64,000 nt of DNA from Pseudodesulfovibrio thermohalotolerans. Lineage in GTDB: Bacteria > Desulfobacterota > Desulfovibrionia > Desulfovibrionales > Desulfovibrionaceae. The DNA is taken from the NCBI RefSeq assembly GCF_021353295.2, contig NZ_CP120635.1:2931501-2995500 (forward strand), read 5' to 3'. The notes under the pieces are model-generated. The model had not been told where the DNA came from, did no database searches, and saw only the letters and a list, made by a program, of their open reading frames with translations. Shown here one piece after another: positions 1 to 8,796 of this stretch (its first letter is position 1; every line of letters begins with the position of its first letter). The translations under genes were made by a program, and so were the position numbers.

Positions 1-799
1 CGATCTCCCGGAAAACGGCCCCGCTCTTCTGCATGAGCCGGGTCTTCTCGCCCGCTGCCGCCAGGGGGGAGTTGGACAGCAACTCGGTGATCTTGCCGGA
101 GACCTGCCGTGTCATCATGAGCACGCCCACGGCGGGCCGATCGGATTTTCCATCGGTGCGGCCCACTGCCTCGGGCGGATAGATGGGCACGAAAACGTCC
201 ATCTCGACACCCTGGGCGGTCTTGCGCACAGAGGAATACTGCGGCCCGTTCGCCTCTATGGCGGCTGCGGCCAGGGCGGTCTGTTCCTGGTTCATGGGCG
301 GTAGATACCCGTCGGTGGCGATGTACGCCTCGCCCTTCCGGCTGAGGATGCGCGCGTTGAGGAAGCCCGAATAGGTGGAGAATTCGCGAAGCATGTTCTC
401 CATCATGGGCAATTGCTCGGCCAGGGTGGCGTCGTCGCCCTCCACGGCCCGGTCGGAATGCAAGGTGCCGAAGAGGTTTGACAGGTCGCCCGCGTAGGTA
501 TCCACCTCGGTGGCGTAAAGCCTGAAAAGATCGGACTTGATAAGCCGGTCGCCCTGGTGGGACAGATTTTCGAGCCAGGAGGCAATGACTTCGGTGCGCC
601 CCTGCGTCAACAGCTCGAACCGCTTCTGCTGGTGTTCCAGCACCTCGGCCTTCTTGTCCCGCACCGCTTTGGCGGCGAGCAGGACAATGCCCACCGAGAG
701 AGCCAGCACGACGGCCAGGACCACGCCGATCCTGACGCCCTGCCCGGTCGCCCCGACGGACTCGGGGACCTCGGCGGTCTTGATAAGGTGTTCAGACAT
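1..799 (-). CDS. Membrane sensor protein, C-terminus cut by window edge
   Basis: Reading the minus strand from the ATG at 799 gives 266 residues that run off the left edge without a stop. A GGAG lies about 7 bases upstream of this ATG; an in-frame ATG six bases earlier has no proper spacing. Residues 22-43 form one transmembrane helix, followed by about 220 residues of probable periplasmic domain of the Cache type (segments such as MDVFVPIYPPEAVG and VGVLMMTRQVSGKI). The output domain is outside the window, so kinase, cyclase or LapD-like function cannot be told apart. The gene lies 42 bases downstream of the LapG-like protease gene in the same orientation, so a role in controlling that protease or the adhesin system is an inference only. 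Confidence 0.6.
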   Translation of the reverse strand, partial: MSEHLIKTAEVPESVGATGQGVRIGVVLAVVLALSVGIVLLAAKAVRDKKAEVLEHQQKRFELLTQGRTEVIASWLENLSHQGDRLIKSDLFRLYATEVDTYAGDLSNLFGTLHSDRAVEGDDATLAEQLPMMENMLREFSTYSGFLNARILSRKGEAYIATDGYLPPMNQEQTALAAAAIEANGPQYSSVRKTAQGVEMDVFVPIYPPEAVGRTDGKSDRPAVGVLMMTRQVSGKITELLSNSPLAAAGEKTRLMQKSGAVFREI

Positions 800-840
800 T
801 TCCATTCTCCATCTGGTTTATGGCCCCCGCGGGGCGGGCC

Positions 841-1536
841 TTAATTCTTCGCTTTTTCATACGCGGTCCGTTTCTTGGGAGCCACGTGCATCCAGCGGTA
901 CTTCTCGTTCACCGAGTACTGCGGGACGTAATGCCTGTACCGCGAATGGGACAGGACCATGTTGGTCTGATTGTCTAGGATATAGATGTCGTCCGAGGCG
1001 TAAACCGCCAGGACCGCGTGGCCGATGCCCCGGATGGCGTCCCGGACGGCCACGATGCGCAACTGATCGCCGGTGAAGCCGAGTTCTTCCAAGGCGTAGA
1101 ACTTGGCTATGGAGTAGTCTTCGCAATCACCGGATTTCTTGAGGAATACCCAGGGCGTCGCCCAGTATTCGCTGACCCCCCAGTTGGTCTTGTCCAACCG
1201 ATAGGGCCATTTGTTGAAAAACTTGGTCACGGCCCTGAGCCGATCCATCTCGGACTTGTCGCCGACCTGCGCCTTGAGGGTCTCCCACGCCTTCCTGGAC
1301 GGATGGCCGGACGTTTGACTGTCGTTGAAGTACCCCTTCCACGCCTTCATCTTGTCGAGCACGCGCGTCCACTTGGGCAGCTTCTGCAACTTGCCCTTGA
1401 ACTCCAAGGTCCCGAACAGTTGGCGTTTGCCGGGGTCGGCCGCCTGGGCGTCCGGAGGCCGGACAAGGATTGCCGCAAGGCAGACCGCGCAAAGCGCGAC
1501 CGCCAACGCCAAGTATATGCCCCGCACCGGCCTCAT
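841..1536 (-). CDS. lapG: LapG-like periplasmic transglutaminase-type cysteine protease
   Basis: This 231-residue protein belongs to the bacterial transglutaminase-like cysteine protease family, whose LapG members cut the N-terminus of a large surface adhesin and release it. Residues 6-32 form a signal peptide ending near AQA. The catalytic triad is visible: Cys138 in GDCEDYSIAKF, His173 in GIGHAVL, and Asp188 in ILDNQ. It is encoded immediately downstream of the HlyD-family and ABC transporter genes on the same strand, the usual company of LapG. The adhesin substrate, an outer-membrane LapE/TolC and an identifiable LapD are not inside the window. Family assignment is firm; the adhesin link comes from family knowledge plus context. 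Confidence 0.88.
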   Translation of the reverse strand: MRPVRGIYLALAVALCAVCLAAILVRPPDAQAADPGKRQLFGTLEFKGKLQKLPKWTRVLDKMKAWKGYFNDSQTSGHPSRKAWETLKAQVGDKSEMDRLRAVTKFFNKWPYRLDKTNWGVSEYWATPWVFLKKSGDCEDYSIAKFYALEELGFTGDQLRIVAVRDAIRGIGHAVLAVYASDDIYILDNQTNMVLSHSRYRHYVPQYSVNEKYRWMHVAPKKRTAYEKAKN

Positions 1537-1543
1537 TCACTCC

Positions 1544-2907
1544 TCATCGTTCCCTGAGCGCGTTCTGCTTCGCCTTGAGCAAAGGCTTGAGCAGATAGTC
1601 CAATACGGACTTCCGGCCGGTCAGGATATCGACGCTCGCGGTCATGCCCGGGATAATGGGCAGCTGCTGGCCGCGATAGGTGATGGCGTTCTCCTTGGTG
1701 CGCACCTTGACCAGATAGTGGCTCTCGCCCTTCTCGTCCTCAATGGTGTCCGCCGAGATGTTCTCGACCTCGCCGTCCAAGCCGCCGTAAATGGAAAAGT
1801 CATAGGCCGTGATCTTGACCATGGCCTTCTGGCCGGGGTGCAGGAAGGCGATGTCCGAAGGCTTGACCTCCGCCTCGATGAGCAGGGTGTCGTCCAGGGG
1901 CACGACCTCCATGATGGACTGGCCGGGCCGGACCACGCCGCCGATGGTGTTTATCATGATGTGCTTGACCACGCCCCTGACCGGCGAGCGCACATCCGTG
2001 CGCGTCACCCGGTCCTGACCGGCGAGCGCACATCCGTGCGCGTCACCCGGTCCTGACCGGAGCTCAAATTTTCCAGGATGGAGTTGAGTTCCTGCCTGCG
2101 GGTGTTGATCTCTTCCAGTGCCATGGCGCGGTACTCGGCCTTGGCTTGTTCGATGCGGCCGTGAGCCTCCTTGGCGGCCCGGCGAACGCGAGGGATACCC
2201 AGGGACAGGGCCTGCATGTCGCCGCGCAGTTGCACCACGGTCTGCTCCAGGCGCAGATAGTCGAGTTCCGAGTGAATCTGCTTCTCCACCAGGGGCTTGG
2301 CGATATTGCGCTGTTTCTCGGCCACGTCCAGACTCAGCTTGAGCTGGTTGCGGCGGGCGATCATCTCGTTCACTTCCTGCTCGCGTTGCAGGTACTGGTC
2401 CTCAAGCAGGCTGATTTCGATGTTCAGCTTGTCGCGCTGGGCCTTGAAAATGCGCATTTGATCCTCAACCAACTGAGGGTCCTTCTCCTTTATTTCCTTG
2501 GAGAAGACCGGCTCGGTGCCGTTTGCTTCGGCCGTGAGCCGGGCGATGGCCACCCTGTGCTCCTGGGCCTTGCTGTAGGCGTCGCGGTAGTAGCTGGCGG
2601 CCTGCTCGTTGGAAAGGCGGCAGAGGATGTCGCCCTTTTCCACGGTCTGGCCCTCACGGACGAAAAGCTCGTTCATGATGCCGCCCTCAAGGTTCTGAAT
2701 CTCCTGGATGCGCTGGGACGGGATGACCCGGCCGAACCCTCTGGTCCGCTCGTCAAGCATGGCCAGTTTCGCCCAGACAATGAAAAAGACGATCAGCAGC
2801 AGAATGGCCGTGGATATGAGGTAGGCGAGCTTGTGGCCCTTGCCGTACATGGCCTGGTCCACCTCGCTCATGAACAGCAGCGTTTCCCTATCGTATTTCC
2901 GACTCAT
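1544..2907 (-). pseudogene. lapC: HlyD-family type I secretion membrane fusion protein, frameshifted by a 38-bp tandem duplication
   Basis: Two minus-strand reading frames cover one HlyD/LapC-like gene. The 5' part (2907 down to 2005, 300 codons) has a cytoplasmic start, one transmembrane helix at residues 27-48, the first lipoyl half (LEGGIMNELFVREGQTVEKGDIL) and the coiled-coil hairpin. The 3' part (2008 down to 1544) carries the second lipoyl half and the C-terminal beta-barrel, ending at the LapG gene. The peptide VTRTDVRSPVR appears at the end of the first frame and again at the start of the second, because 38 bases are duplicated. Removing one copy restores a protein of about 440 residues, normal for the family. 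As written the fusion protein is broken, which should disable the transporter unless the frame is restored in some cells or the sequence is in error. Confidence 0.85.
1976..2060. repeat. 38-bp tandem direct repeat inside the HlyD-family gene
   Basis: The unit CCGGCGAGCGCACATCCGTG plus 18 further bases occupies 1981-2018 and is repeated without change at 2019-2056. The match extends by CCTGA on the left and CCGG on the right, so about 2.2 units are present. Since 38 is not a multiple of three, the duplication shifts the reading frame. The perfect identity of the copies indicates a very recent event or an assembly error. Confidence 0.97.
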
Positions 2908-2914
2908 TTCGTCC

Positions 2915-5521
2915 TCACATGGAAACCTTGATTTGACCTGACCGCAACCCGTCCAGAACGGCCTTCTTGGGACCGTCCACGACGATCCTGCCGCGATCCA
3001 TGATTACCAGCCGGTCCACGAGGTCAAGCATGGAGTGCCGATGGGTGATGACGATGAGCGTCTTGCCTTCGATGTATTTCCTGAGCCGCTCCTTGAGGCG
3101 ATATTCGGACTGGTTGTCCATGTTGCTCGACGGCTCGTCCATAATCAGGATTTCCGGGTCGGGCAAAACGGCGCGCGCGATGGTCACGGCCTGACGCTGG
3201 CCGCCGGAAAGGGACGTGCCCCGTTCGCCGACCATCATGCCGAAGCCCGCCGGGTGGTCGCGGACGAAGTCGTTGACCCCGGCTATCTCGGCCGCCGCGT
3301 TGATGGACTGATCGTCCGCCTCGGGCAGCCCGAAGGCGATGTTGTCCTTGAGGGTGCCGTAGAAAAGCAGGCTGTCCTGGGAAATATACCCCACCTTGCG
3401 GCGCAGGTCCGCCACATCCATCTGGCGGAGGTCGATGTCGCCCACCTGCACCGTGCCCTTCACCGGCTGGTAGAGCCCCACGCAGAGCTTGCCCAGCGTG
3501 CTCTTGCCCGCGCCGGTGCGGCCCACGATGCCCACCCTCTCGCCCGGTTTGAGCTTGAGGTTGATGTCGTGAAGCACGGCCCGGTCCGTGCCGGGATAGC
3601 TGAAGGACACGTCGGTCAGGGTCAGGGACGGCTCGATGACGCCGTAATGAAAGGTCTCCTTGTCCTCGGGCCGCTCGGACGGCATCTCCATGAGCATGTC
3701 CAGGGCGTTCAAGGCCATGCGGGACTGCTGGAAGCGGGAGAGAAGCCCGGCCACTGCCGACAGCGGCGCCATGGACCGTCCCGACAGGATGTTGCAGGCG
3801 ATGAGACCGCCCACGGTCAGTTCGCCCTTGGCTATGAGATACACGCCGGTAATGATGACGGCCACGGAAACCATCTGGGTGACGAAGACCGAGAAGGTGA
3901 TGGAGATGTTGGCCATTGTCTTGGCGCGGCTGTTGGAGTGGGCGGACAGGCCGACGACGTTCTCCCAGCGGGCCTGCATCCGGCCCTCGGCCATGCTCGT
4001 CTTGATGGTCTCCAGCCCCTGGACGATCTCGAACAGGAGCGCGTGCTTCTGGGTGGATTCCTTGTAGTGGTTCTCGATGATCCGCTGAAAGGGAATCTGG
4101 AGGAACACGCCGACAAGGATGACCAGGGGCACGGCTATGAAAATCGGATAGGCGATGGGACCGCCGATGAAGTAGATGACAAAGATGAACAGGACCAGAA
4201 ACGGCAGGTCGATAAGCGCCACCAGCGAAGACGAGCCAAAGAACTCGCGCAGGGACTCGAACTCCCGGATGTTGTTGGCCACCGCCCCGGCGGACTCCGG
4301 CATGTAGTCGAGCCGGGCGGACATGAGGTGGTTCATGATCTTGGAGCCGATAAGGACGTCGGCGTTGCGCCCGGCCACGTCAACGAAGTAGCTGCGCAGA
4401 TTCTTGAGCAGAAAATCAAAGCAGTATGCGATGCCGATGCCGATGGCCAGGGCCCAAAGGGTCTCGACGGCGTTGTTGGGGATGACCCGGTCGTACACGT
4501 TCATGACGAAGAGCGGCGAGGCCACGATGATGATGTTGGTCATGATCGAAGCGCCGATGACGTGCTTGTAGATGGGCCAGAACTTGGCGATGACCCCCCA
4601 GAACCACCGCTTGGTCTTGAGCAGCTTCAGCTCGCTGGCCCGCTTGTCCAGCTTGGACTTGCGATGGCAGAAGATGGCGTACCCGGTGTATTCCTCCTCA
4701 AGCTTGGCCAGCGGCATTTCGGTCTCGTCCATGCCGTGGCCCGGAACGATGACGCGGGCCGAGGTATCGGTGGAATCCAGCAGCACGCAGGCGTTGCCCC
4801 CGCGCAACAGCAGGATGCACGGCAGGACCAGCTTGGTAATGACGCGAAGCTTTTCGCGGTACACGGTCTTGGCGGAAATGCCGATGCGCTCGGCGGAACG
4901 CACGATGGATGACGCGGTGATGACGCCGTCCTGCTGGGGAATGCCCGCCTTGAGGGTGGCCGAAGAGACCGGCTTGCCGAGCAGTCGGCTGATAATGGAA
5001 AGGCAGATGACCAGAGGCGGCTGAAAATCGATATCCTTGGGGGTGAGCCGCTCGTCCGTCTCCACCTGGGGGGGCTGCTGCATCCCCGGCATGGGGCCCA
5101 TGCCCGGGGGCATATCTCCCTTGACCGGCTTGCCCGGCTGCATCGGGCCGGATTGCCCACCGGACGGAGGTTCGGGCTGTCCGGGTTGCGACACCGCACG
5201 GGCGGCTCCGCTCTCGGATTTTCCGGCTGCGGGAGCGGCCTTCGGATCGGATTTAGCGGCGGCTGGAGCGGCCTTGGCCCCGGGCTTGCCGGGGGTGGAC
5301 GCCGGCTTCCCTGCGGACGCAGGGCCGGTTTCCCTGCCTGCGGCGCCGGGCATGGGGCCGGTATCCATCTGCGTGGGCCGTGCTCCGGGCTTGCTCTCCC
5401 TGGCCTTGGCTGCTCCGGCGGACGGCGTGCCCGGATTGGCGTCGGGCTCGTTCCTCTTATCCTGAGCAGGCTTTGAACCCGCTGGCGACATTGGTTTTTT
5501 TTCGGGAGGCATAGATTTCAC
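2915..5521 (-). CDS. lapB: LapB-like type I secretion ABC transporter with degenerate C39 domain
   Basis: This 868-residue protein is an inner-membrane ABC exporter. Residues 1-160 are a low-complexity Pro/Ala/Gly/Met/Lys-rich extension. Residues 163-290 resemble a C39 peptidase-like domain, but I see no Gln-x4-5-Asp-Cys catalytic motif, so it is probably the non-proteolytic substrate-docking form. The membrane domain follows (about 310-600), then a nucleotide-binding domain with Walker A GRTGAGKST, signature LSGGQRQAV, Walker B ILIMDEPSS and the switch His in ITHRHS. The next gene downstream on the same strand, 7 bases on, encodes the HlyD partner. This matches LapB/RtxB-type exporters of large repeat adhesins. 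The N-terminal extension is unlike the standard family length of about 700 residues. Confidence 0.9.
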   Translation of the reverse strand: MKSMPPEKKPMSPAGSKPAQDKRNEPDANPGTPSAGAAKARESKPGARPTQMDTGPMPGAAGRETGPASAGKPASTPGKPGAKAAPAAAKSDPKAAPAAGKSESGAARAVSQPGQPEPPSGGQSGPMQPGKPVKGDMPPGMGPMPGMQQPPQVETDERLTPKDIDFQPPLVICLSIISRLLGKPVSSATLKAGIPQQDGVITASSIVRSAERIGISAKTVYREKLRVITKLVLPCILLLRGGNACVLLDSTDTSARVIVPGHGMDETEMPLAKLEEEYTGYAIFCHRKSKLDKRASELKLLKTKRWFWGVIAKFWPIYKHVIGASIMTNIIIVASPLFVMNVYDRVIPNNAVETLWALAIGIGIAYCFDFLLKNLRSYFVDVAGRNADVLIGSKIMNHLMSARLDYMPESAGAVANNIREFESLREFFGSSSLVALIDLPFLVLFIFVIYFIGGPIAYPIFIAVPLVILVGVFLQIPFQRIIENHYKESTQKHALLFEIVQGLETIKTSMAEGRMQARWENVVGLSAHSNSRAKTMANISITFSVFVTQMVSVAVIITGVYLIAKGELTVGGLIACNILSGRSMAPLSAVAGLLSRFQQSRMALNALDMLMEMPSERPEDKETFHYGVIEPSLTLTDVSFSYPGTDRAVLHDINLKLKPGERVGIVGRTGAGKSTLGKLCVGLYQPVKGTVQVGDIDLRQMDVADLRRKVGYISQDSLLFYGTLKDNIAFGLPEADDQSINAAAEIAGVNDFVRDHPAGFGMMVGERGTSLSGGQRQAVTIARAVLPDPEILIMDEPSSNMDNQSEYRLKERLRKYIEGKTLIVITHRHSMLDLVDRLVIMDRGRIVVDGPKKAVLDGLRSGQIKVSM

Positions 5522-5594
5522 TTGGATGAAGATTATCTCGCAACAGGAGACACGACTCCGAGTCCCCGTCCATTTCTTACAGTAGTATCTTCAC

Positions 5595-5623
5595 AATCTT
5601 TCCCGCAGGACTGCTTTTGTCAA
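5595..5623 (-). promoter_or_regulatory. Possible sigma-70 promoter of the Lap operon
   Basis: On the minus strand a perfect TTGACA at 5623-5618 is followed after 17 bases by AAGATT at 5600-5595, a weak -10 box. It lies about 75 bases upstream of the ABC transporter start. Only the -35 element is convincing. Confidence 0.3.
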
Positions 5624-5711
5624 GCTTCAATTGGATTATTCCTTGCTATCCCGGACGGTTCATTCATACGGAAAAAACGATGTCAACGGTAAAACGCGAT
5701 TCGGGGGAGGC

Positions 5712-6707
5712 TCATCCGGCCACGGCTATGCCGATCTTGCCCATGGCCAGTCCCTCTTCCCAATACCGATGGGCATGGGCAATGTCGTGAAAGCCAAAAC
5801 GCGCGCCGTCCAGAAGCACAGCCAGGGCGTCCTGGTCCACCAGCGCGGCGACGCGCTCCAGAATCTCGCCGATCCGCCCCCTTCCCCTGCCCGTAATCAG
5901 AGGCAAGAGCATGAAGACAACGTGCAGGGACAGCCCCCCGGCGTGGAGCGGCCCAAGGTCATGGGTGGAGCGGGTGTTGGTGGAGACCACACGGCCATTA
6001 TTGCGGACCGCGCGAAAGGAGTTGTCCAGAACCGGCCCGCCCACGGTATCGAAAACCGCGTCAAACCCCTCGCCGCCGGTGCAATCGCGGATGTATTCGT
6101 CCACGCCCGCCGCCGCATAGTCGATGGGCGTGCCGCCCAGGGCCTCGACCACCGCCGCCTTGTCCGGACTGGAGACCGTGGCGAAAACCTCGGCTCCGGC
6201 ATGGACCGCGAGCTGTACGGCCATATGCCCCACGCCCCCGGCTCCGCCATGAACAAGGAGCCGCTCGCCGGCCGTGAGTCCGGCCTTGTCGAACAGGGCC
6301 ATCCAGGCCGTGACCGCGACCAGCGGCAAAGCCCCGGCGTCCGCCAGGTCCATGCGCTCGGGGGCGCGCGCCAGCAACCGCTCGTCCGCCGCCACGTATT
6401 CGGCCAACGCGCCAGGCAGCCCCTTGACGCCGCCCGGACAGCCGAACACCCGGTCGCCTTCCATGAAGCGGGTGACGCCGGAGCCAACGGCTTCCACGAC
6501 GCCGGACGCATCCATGCCCAACAGAGCGGGCGGCTCGGGCGCAAAGGCCAAGGCCGCGCCCAGCGTGGCGATCTTGTTATCGATGGGGTTGAGACTCGAC
6601 CCGGCGACACGGACCAGCACCTCGCCCGGTCCCGGCTCCGGCACCGGCACGTCGCGCTCGGCAAAAAGATAGTCCCTGCCGTATTCCTCAAGCAGCATGG
6701 CTTTCAT
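5712..6707 (-). CDS. NADPH:quinone oxidoreductase-like MDR family protein
   Basis: This 331-residue protein is a zinc-less medium-chain dehydrogenase/reductase of the quinone oxidoreductase type. The GroES-like part is at about 25-120 (VRVAGSSLNPIDNKI) and the NAD(P)-binding Rossmann fold at about 145-260 (VHGGAGGVGHMAVQLA). Catalytic zinc ligands are not seen. The start at 6707 is chosen because GGAGG lies 8-9 bases upstream and the sequence begins MKAMLLEEYG as is typical. The frame stays open far upstream, but that part is the antisense of the neighbouring ygiQ-like gene. It is divergent from that gene and shows no obvious link to the other neighbours. Confidence 0.85.
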   Translation of the reverse strand: MKAMLLEEYGRDYLFAERDVPVPEPGPGEVLVRVAGSSLNPIDNKIATLGAALAFAPEPPALLGMDASGVVEAVGSGVTRFMEGDRVFGCPGGVKGLPGALAEYVAADERLLARAPERMDLADAGALPLVAVTAWMALFDKAGLTAGERLLVHGGAGGVGHMAVQLAVHAGAEVFATVSSPDKAAVVEALGGTPIDYAAAGVDEYIRDCTGGEGFDAVFDTVGGPVLDNSFRAVRNNGRVVSTNTRSTHDLGPLHAGGLSLHVVFMLLPLITGRGRGRIGEILERVAALVDQDALAVLLDGARFGFHDIAHAHRYWEEGLAMGKIGIAVAG

Positions 6708-6800
6708 GGGCGAATCCTCCGGGAAAGCATGGTACCCGCATCCATCCGGCCTGTACAGCGACGGGACGAAGGCGGAAAATGAGTAGACCAAAGCGTACGA

Positions 6801-8636
6801 GTGGTTCATCATGTGCGGATGGCACCTAACGAAAACGCAAAACGCCTCCGCCAACCCCACGTACTGCCCATGTCCCGCCGGGAGATGGACGAACTTGGCT
6901 GGCAGGAGTTGGATATTCTCCTGGTCACGGGCGACGCCTACGTGGACCACCCTTCTTTCGGCGCGCCCCTGCTTGGACGCTGGCTGATCCGCCACGGATT
7001 TCGCGCGGGCATCTGCGCCCAGCCCGCCTGGGACAAGGCGGACGACCTCCTGCGCATGGGCCGCCCAAGGCTGTTCGCAGGCGTCACGGCAGGGTCGCTG
7101 GATTCCATGCTGGCCCACTACACGGCATTTCGCAAAAAGCGGTCCGACGACGCCTACACCCCCGGCGGCAAAGCGGGCGCGCGTCCCAACAGAGCGTGCA
7201 TAGCCTACACCAACGCGGTGCAGCGGGCCTTTCCCGGCCTGCCCGTGATCCTGGGCGGCATCGAGGCATCCCTGCGGCGTGTCTCCCACTACGATTTCTG
7301 GTCCGATTCCGTGCGCAAATCCGTACTCCTGGATTCCAAGGCCACGGCCATCACCTACGGCATGGCCGAGAACTCCATCATCACCGTGGCCCGGACCATC
7401 GAGACCATTCTCGAAGAGACCGGCGAAGTGGACCTGCGCGCCCTGCGCCCCCAACTGGCCGGGCTCCCCGGCCTGGCCGTGACAGGGACCAGGGAAGACA
7501 TCCCCAACGGTGCCGACATTCTGGAGCTGCCCTCCCACGAAACCATCCTGGCCGACCCGAAGCAACTCATCGAGGCCACGAAACTGCTCGAAAAGCAGGT
7601 ACACCAGAACAAGGCCACGGCCATACAGGAAACCGGCGGACGGCTGGTCCTGATTACCCCGCCCGGCCCGCCTCTCGACTCCAAAGGGCTGGACGAGCTG
7701 GCCGAGCTGCCCTTCACACGGCTGCCCCACCCCGCTTACCGCGAACGCATCCCGGCGGCGGACATGATCCGCACCAGCGTGACCACCCACCGGGGCTGCT
7801 CGGGCGGCTGCTCCTTCTGCACCCTCGCCCTGCACCAGGGACGGACCATCCGCTCCCGGAGCCGCGAGTCCATCCTCAAGGAGGTCGAATCCATCACCAA
7901 AGTCAAGGGATGGACCGGGTCCATCTCGGACGTGGGCGGCCCCAGCGCGAACATGTGGGGCGCGCACTGCGCCTCCGACCAGTCGAAATGCGAACGGCCC
8001 AGTTGCCTGACCCCGCGCATCTGCAAGCACTACCGCGTGGCCCAGCGCGATTTCGTCGGCCTGCTGCGGTCCGTGTCGGACGTCAACTCCGTGGAACACG
8101 TCCGCGTGGCCTCGGGCTGGCGCATCGACCTGGCCGTGACCGACATGCGGGCCCTGACCACCCTGATCCGCGAATTCGTGGGTGGCCAGGCCAAGGTCGC
8201 GCCCGAGCATCAGGTGGACCACGTGCTCAAGCTCATGCGCAAGCCGCCGTTTTCGACCTTCGAGACCTTCCTCGACCTCTTTGACAAGGAGTCGAAAAAG
8301 GCGGGCAAAAAACAATACGTCATCCCGTACCTCATGTCCGCCTTCCCCGGCTGCACCGAGGAGGACATGCGCGAACTGCACGCCTGGCTCGACTCACGCG
8401 GCTGGCGGCCCGAACAGGTCCAATGTTTCATCCCCCTGCCCGGCACGGCCGCCGCGGCCATGTACCACGCCGAATGCGACATGCAGGGAAAGCCCATCCA
8501 TGTCGCCAAGACCGACGCGGAACGACTGCGCCAGCACGCCATCCTCATGCCGAACACCGGCCGACCGCCCAAGGGAGCTTCCCGTGGAAACGATCGAAAG
8601 CGGCCGCGACGCGGTGGAGCGCGGCACAGGAAATAG
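6801..8636 (+). CDS. YgiQ family radical SAM protein
   Basis: Up to 611 residues. The N-terminal part has the typical YgiQ opening (LPMSRREMDELGW, DILLVTGDAYVDHPSFG). The radical SAM motif CxxxCxxC is seen as GCSGGCSFCTLALHQG at about residue 332, followed by the GGPSANMWG segment. The C-terminal half holds the conserved YgiQ domain (VAPEHQVDHVLKLMRKP). The exact reaction of this family is not established. No good ribosome binding site marks the start: GTG 6801, ATG 6819 and ATG 6870 are all possible, the last matching the conserved part of the family. Confidence 0.9.
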   Translation: MVHHVRMAPNENAKRLRQPHVLPMSRREMDELGWQELDILLVTGDAYVDHPSFGAPLLGRWLIRHGFRAGICAQPAWDKADDLLRMGRPRLFAGVTAGSLDSMLAHYTAFRKKRSDDAYTPGGKAGARPNRACIAYTNAVQRAFPGLPVILGGIEASLRRVSHYDFWSDSVRKSVLLDSKATAITYGMAENSIITVARTIETILEETGEVDLRALRPQLAGLPGLAVTGTREDIPNGADILELPSHETILADPKQLIEATKLLEKQVHQNKATAIQETGGRLVLITPPGPPLDSKGLDELAELPFTRLPHPAYRERIPAADMIRTSVTTHRGCSGGCSFCTLALHQGRTIRSRSRESILKEVESITKVKGWTGSISDVGGPSANMWGAHCASDQSKCERPSCLTPRICKHYRVAQRDFVGLLRSVSDVNSVEHVRVASGWRIDLAVTDMRALTTLIREFVGGQAKVAPEHQVDHVLKLMRKPPFSTFETFLDLFDKESKKAGKKQYVIPYLMSAFPGCTEEDMRELHAWLDSRGWRPEQVQCFIPLPGTAAAAMYHAECDMQGKPIHVAKTDAERLRQHAILMPNTGRPPKGASRGNDRKRPRRGGARHRK

Positions 8637-8769
8637 CGACGGTTGCGGGGCGCGCAATATTGCAGATATGTATATCCGCGACCTAACAATTACGTTTTTG
8701 TAAAATAATTCCGCCTTTTTCGTATGCGGATACGGGCGAAATGCCCGGTCCGCCGCCATATTTCGTTCA

Positions 8770-8785
8770 TGGCATCGTGTTTGCT
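8770..8785 (+). promoter_or_regulatory. Sigma-54 (-24/-12) promoter-like site at nifA
   Basis: TGGCATCGTGTTTGCT has GG at 8771-8772 and GC at 8783-8784, the exact 12-base spacing of sigma-54 promoters. Transcription would begin near 8796, directly at the nifA ATG at 8797. Either the transcript is nearly leaderless, the real start codon is further downstream, or the match is by chance. Confidence 0.5.
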
Positions 8786-8796
8786 TTACATAAGCC

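Noticed and set aside
3035-4912. Plus-strand frame of 625 residues opposite the LapB-like gene
   Set aside because: Low-complexity composition and no binding site; the minus strand has all ABC motifs.
6708-8381. A minus-strand frame open from 8381 through to 5712 that would give an 889-residue protein
   Set aside because: Only the part from 6707 down has a ribosome binding site and a recognisable enzyme; the rest is the exact antisense of the YgiQ gene.
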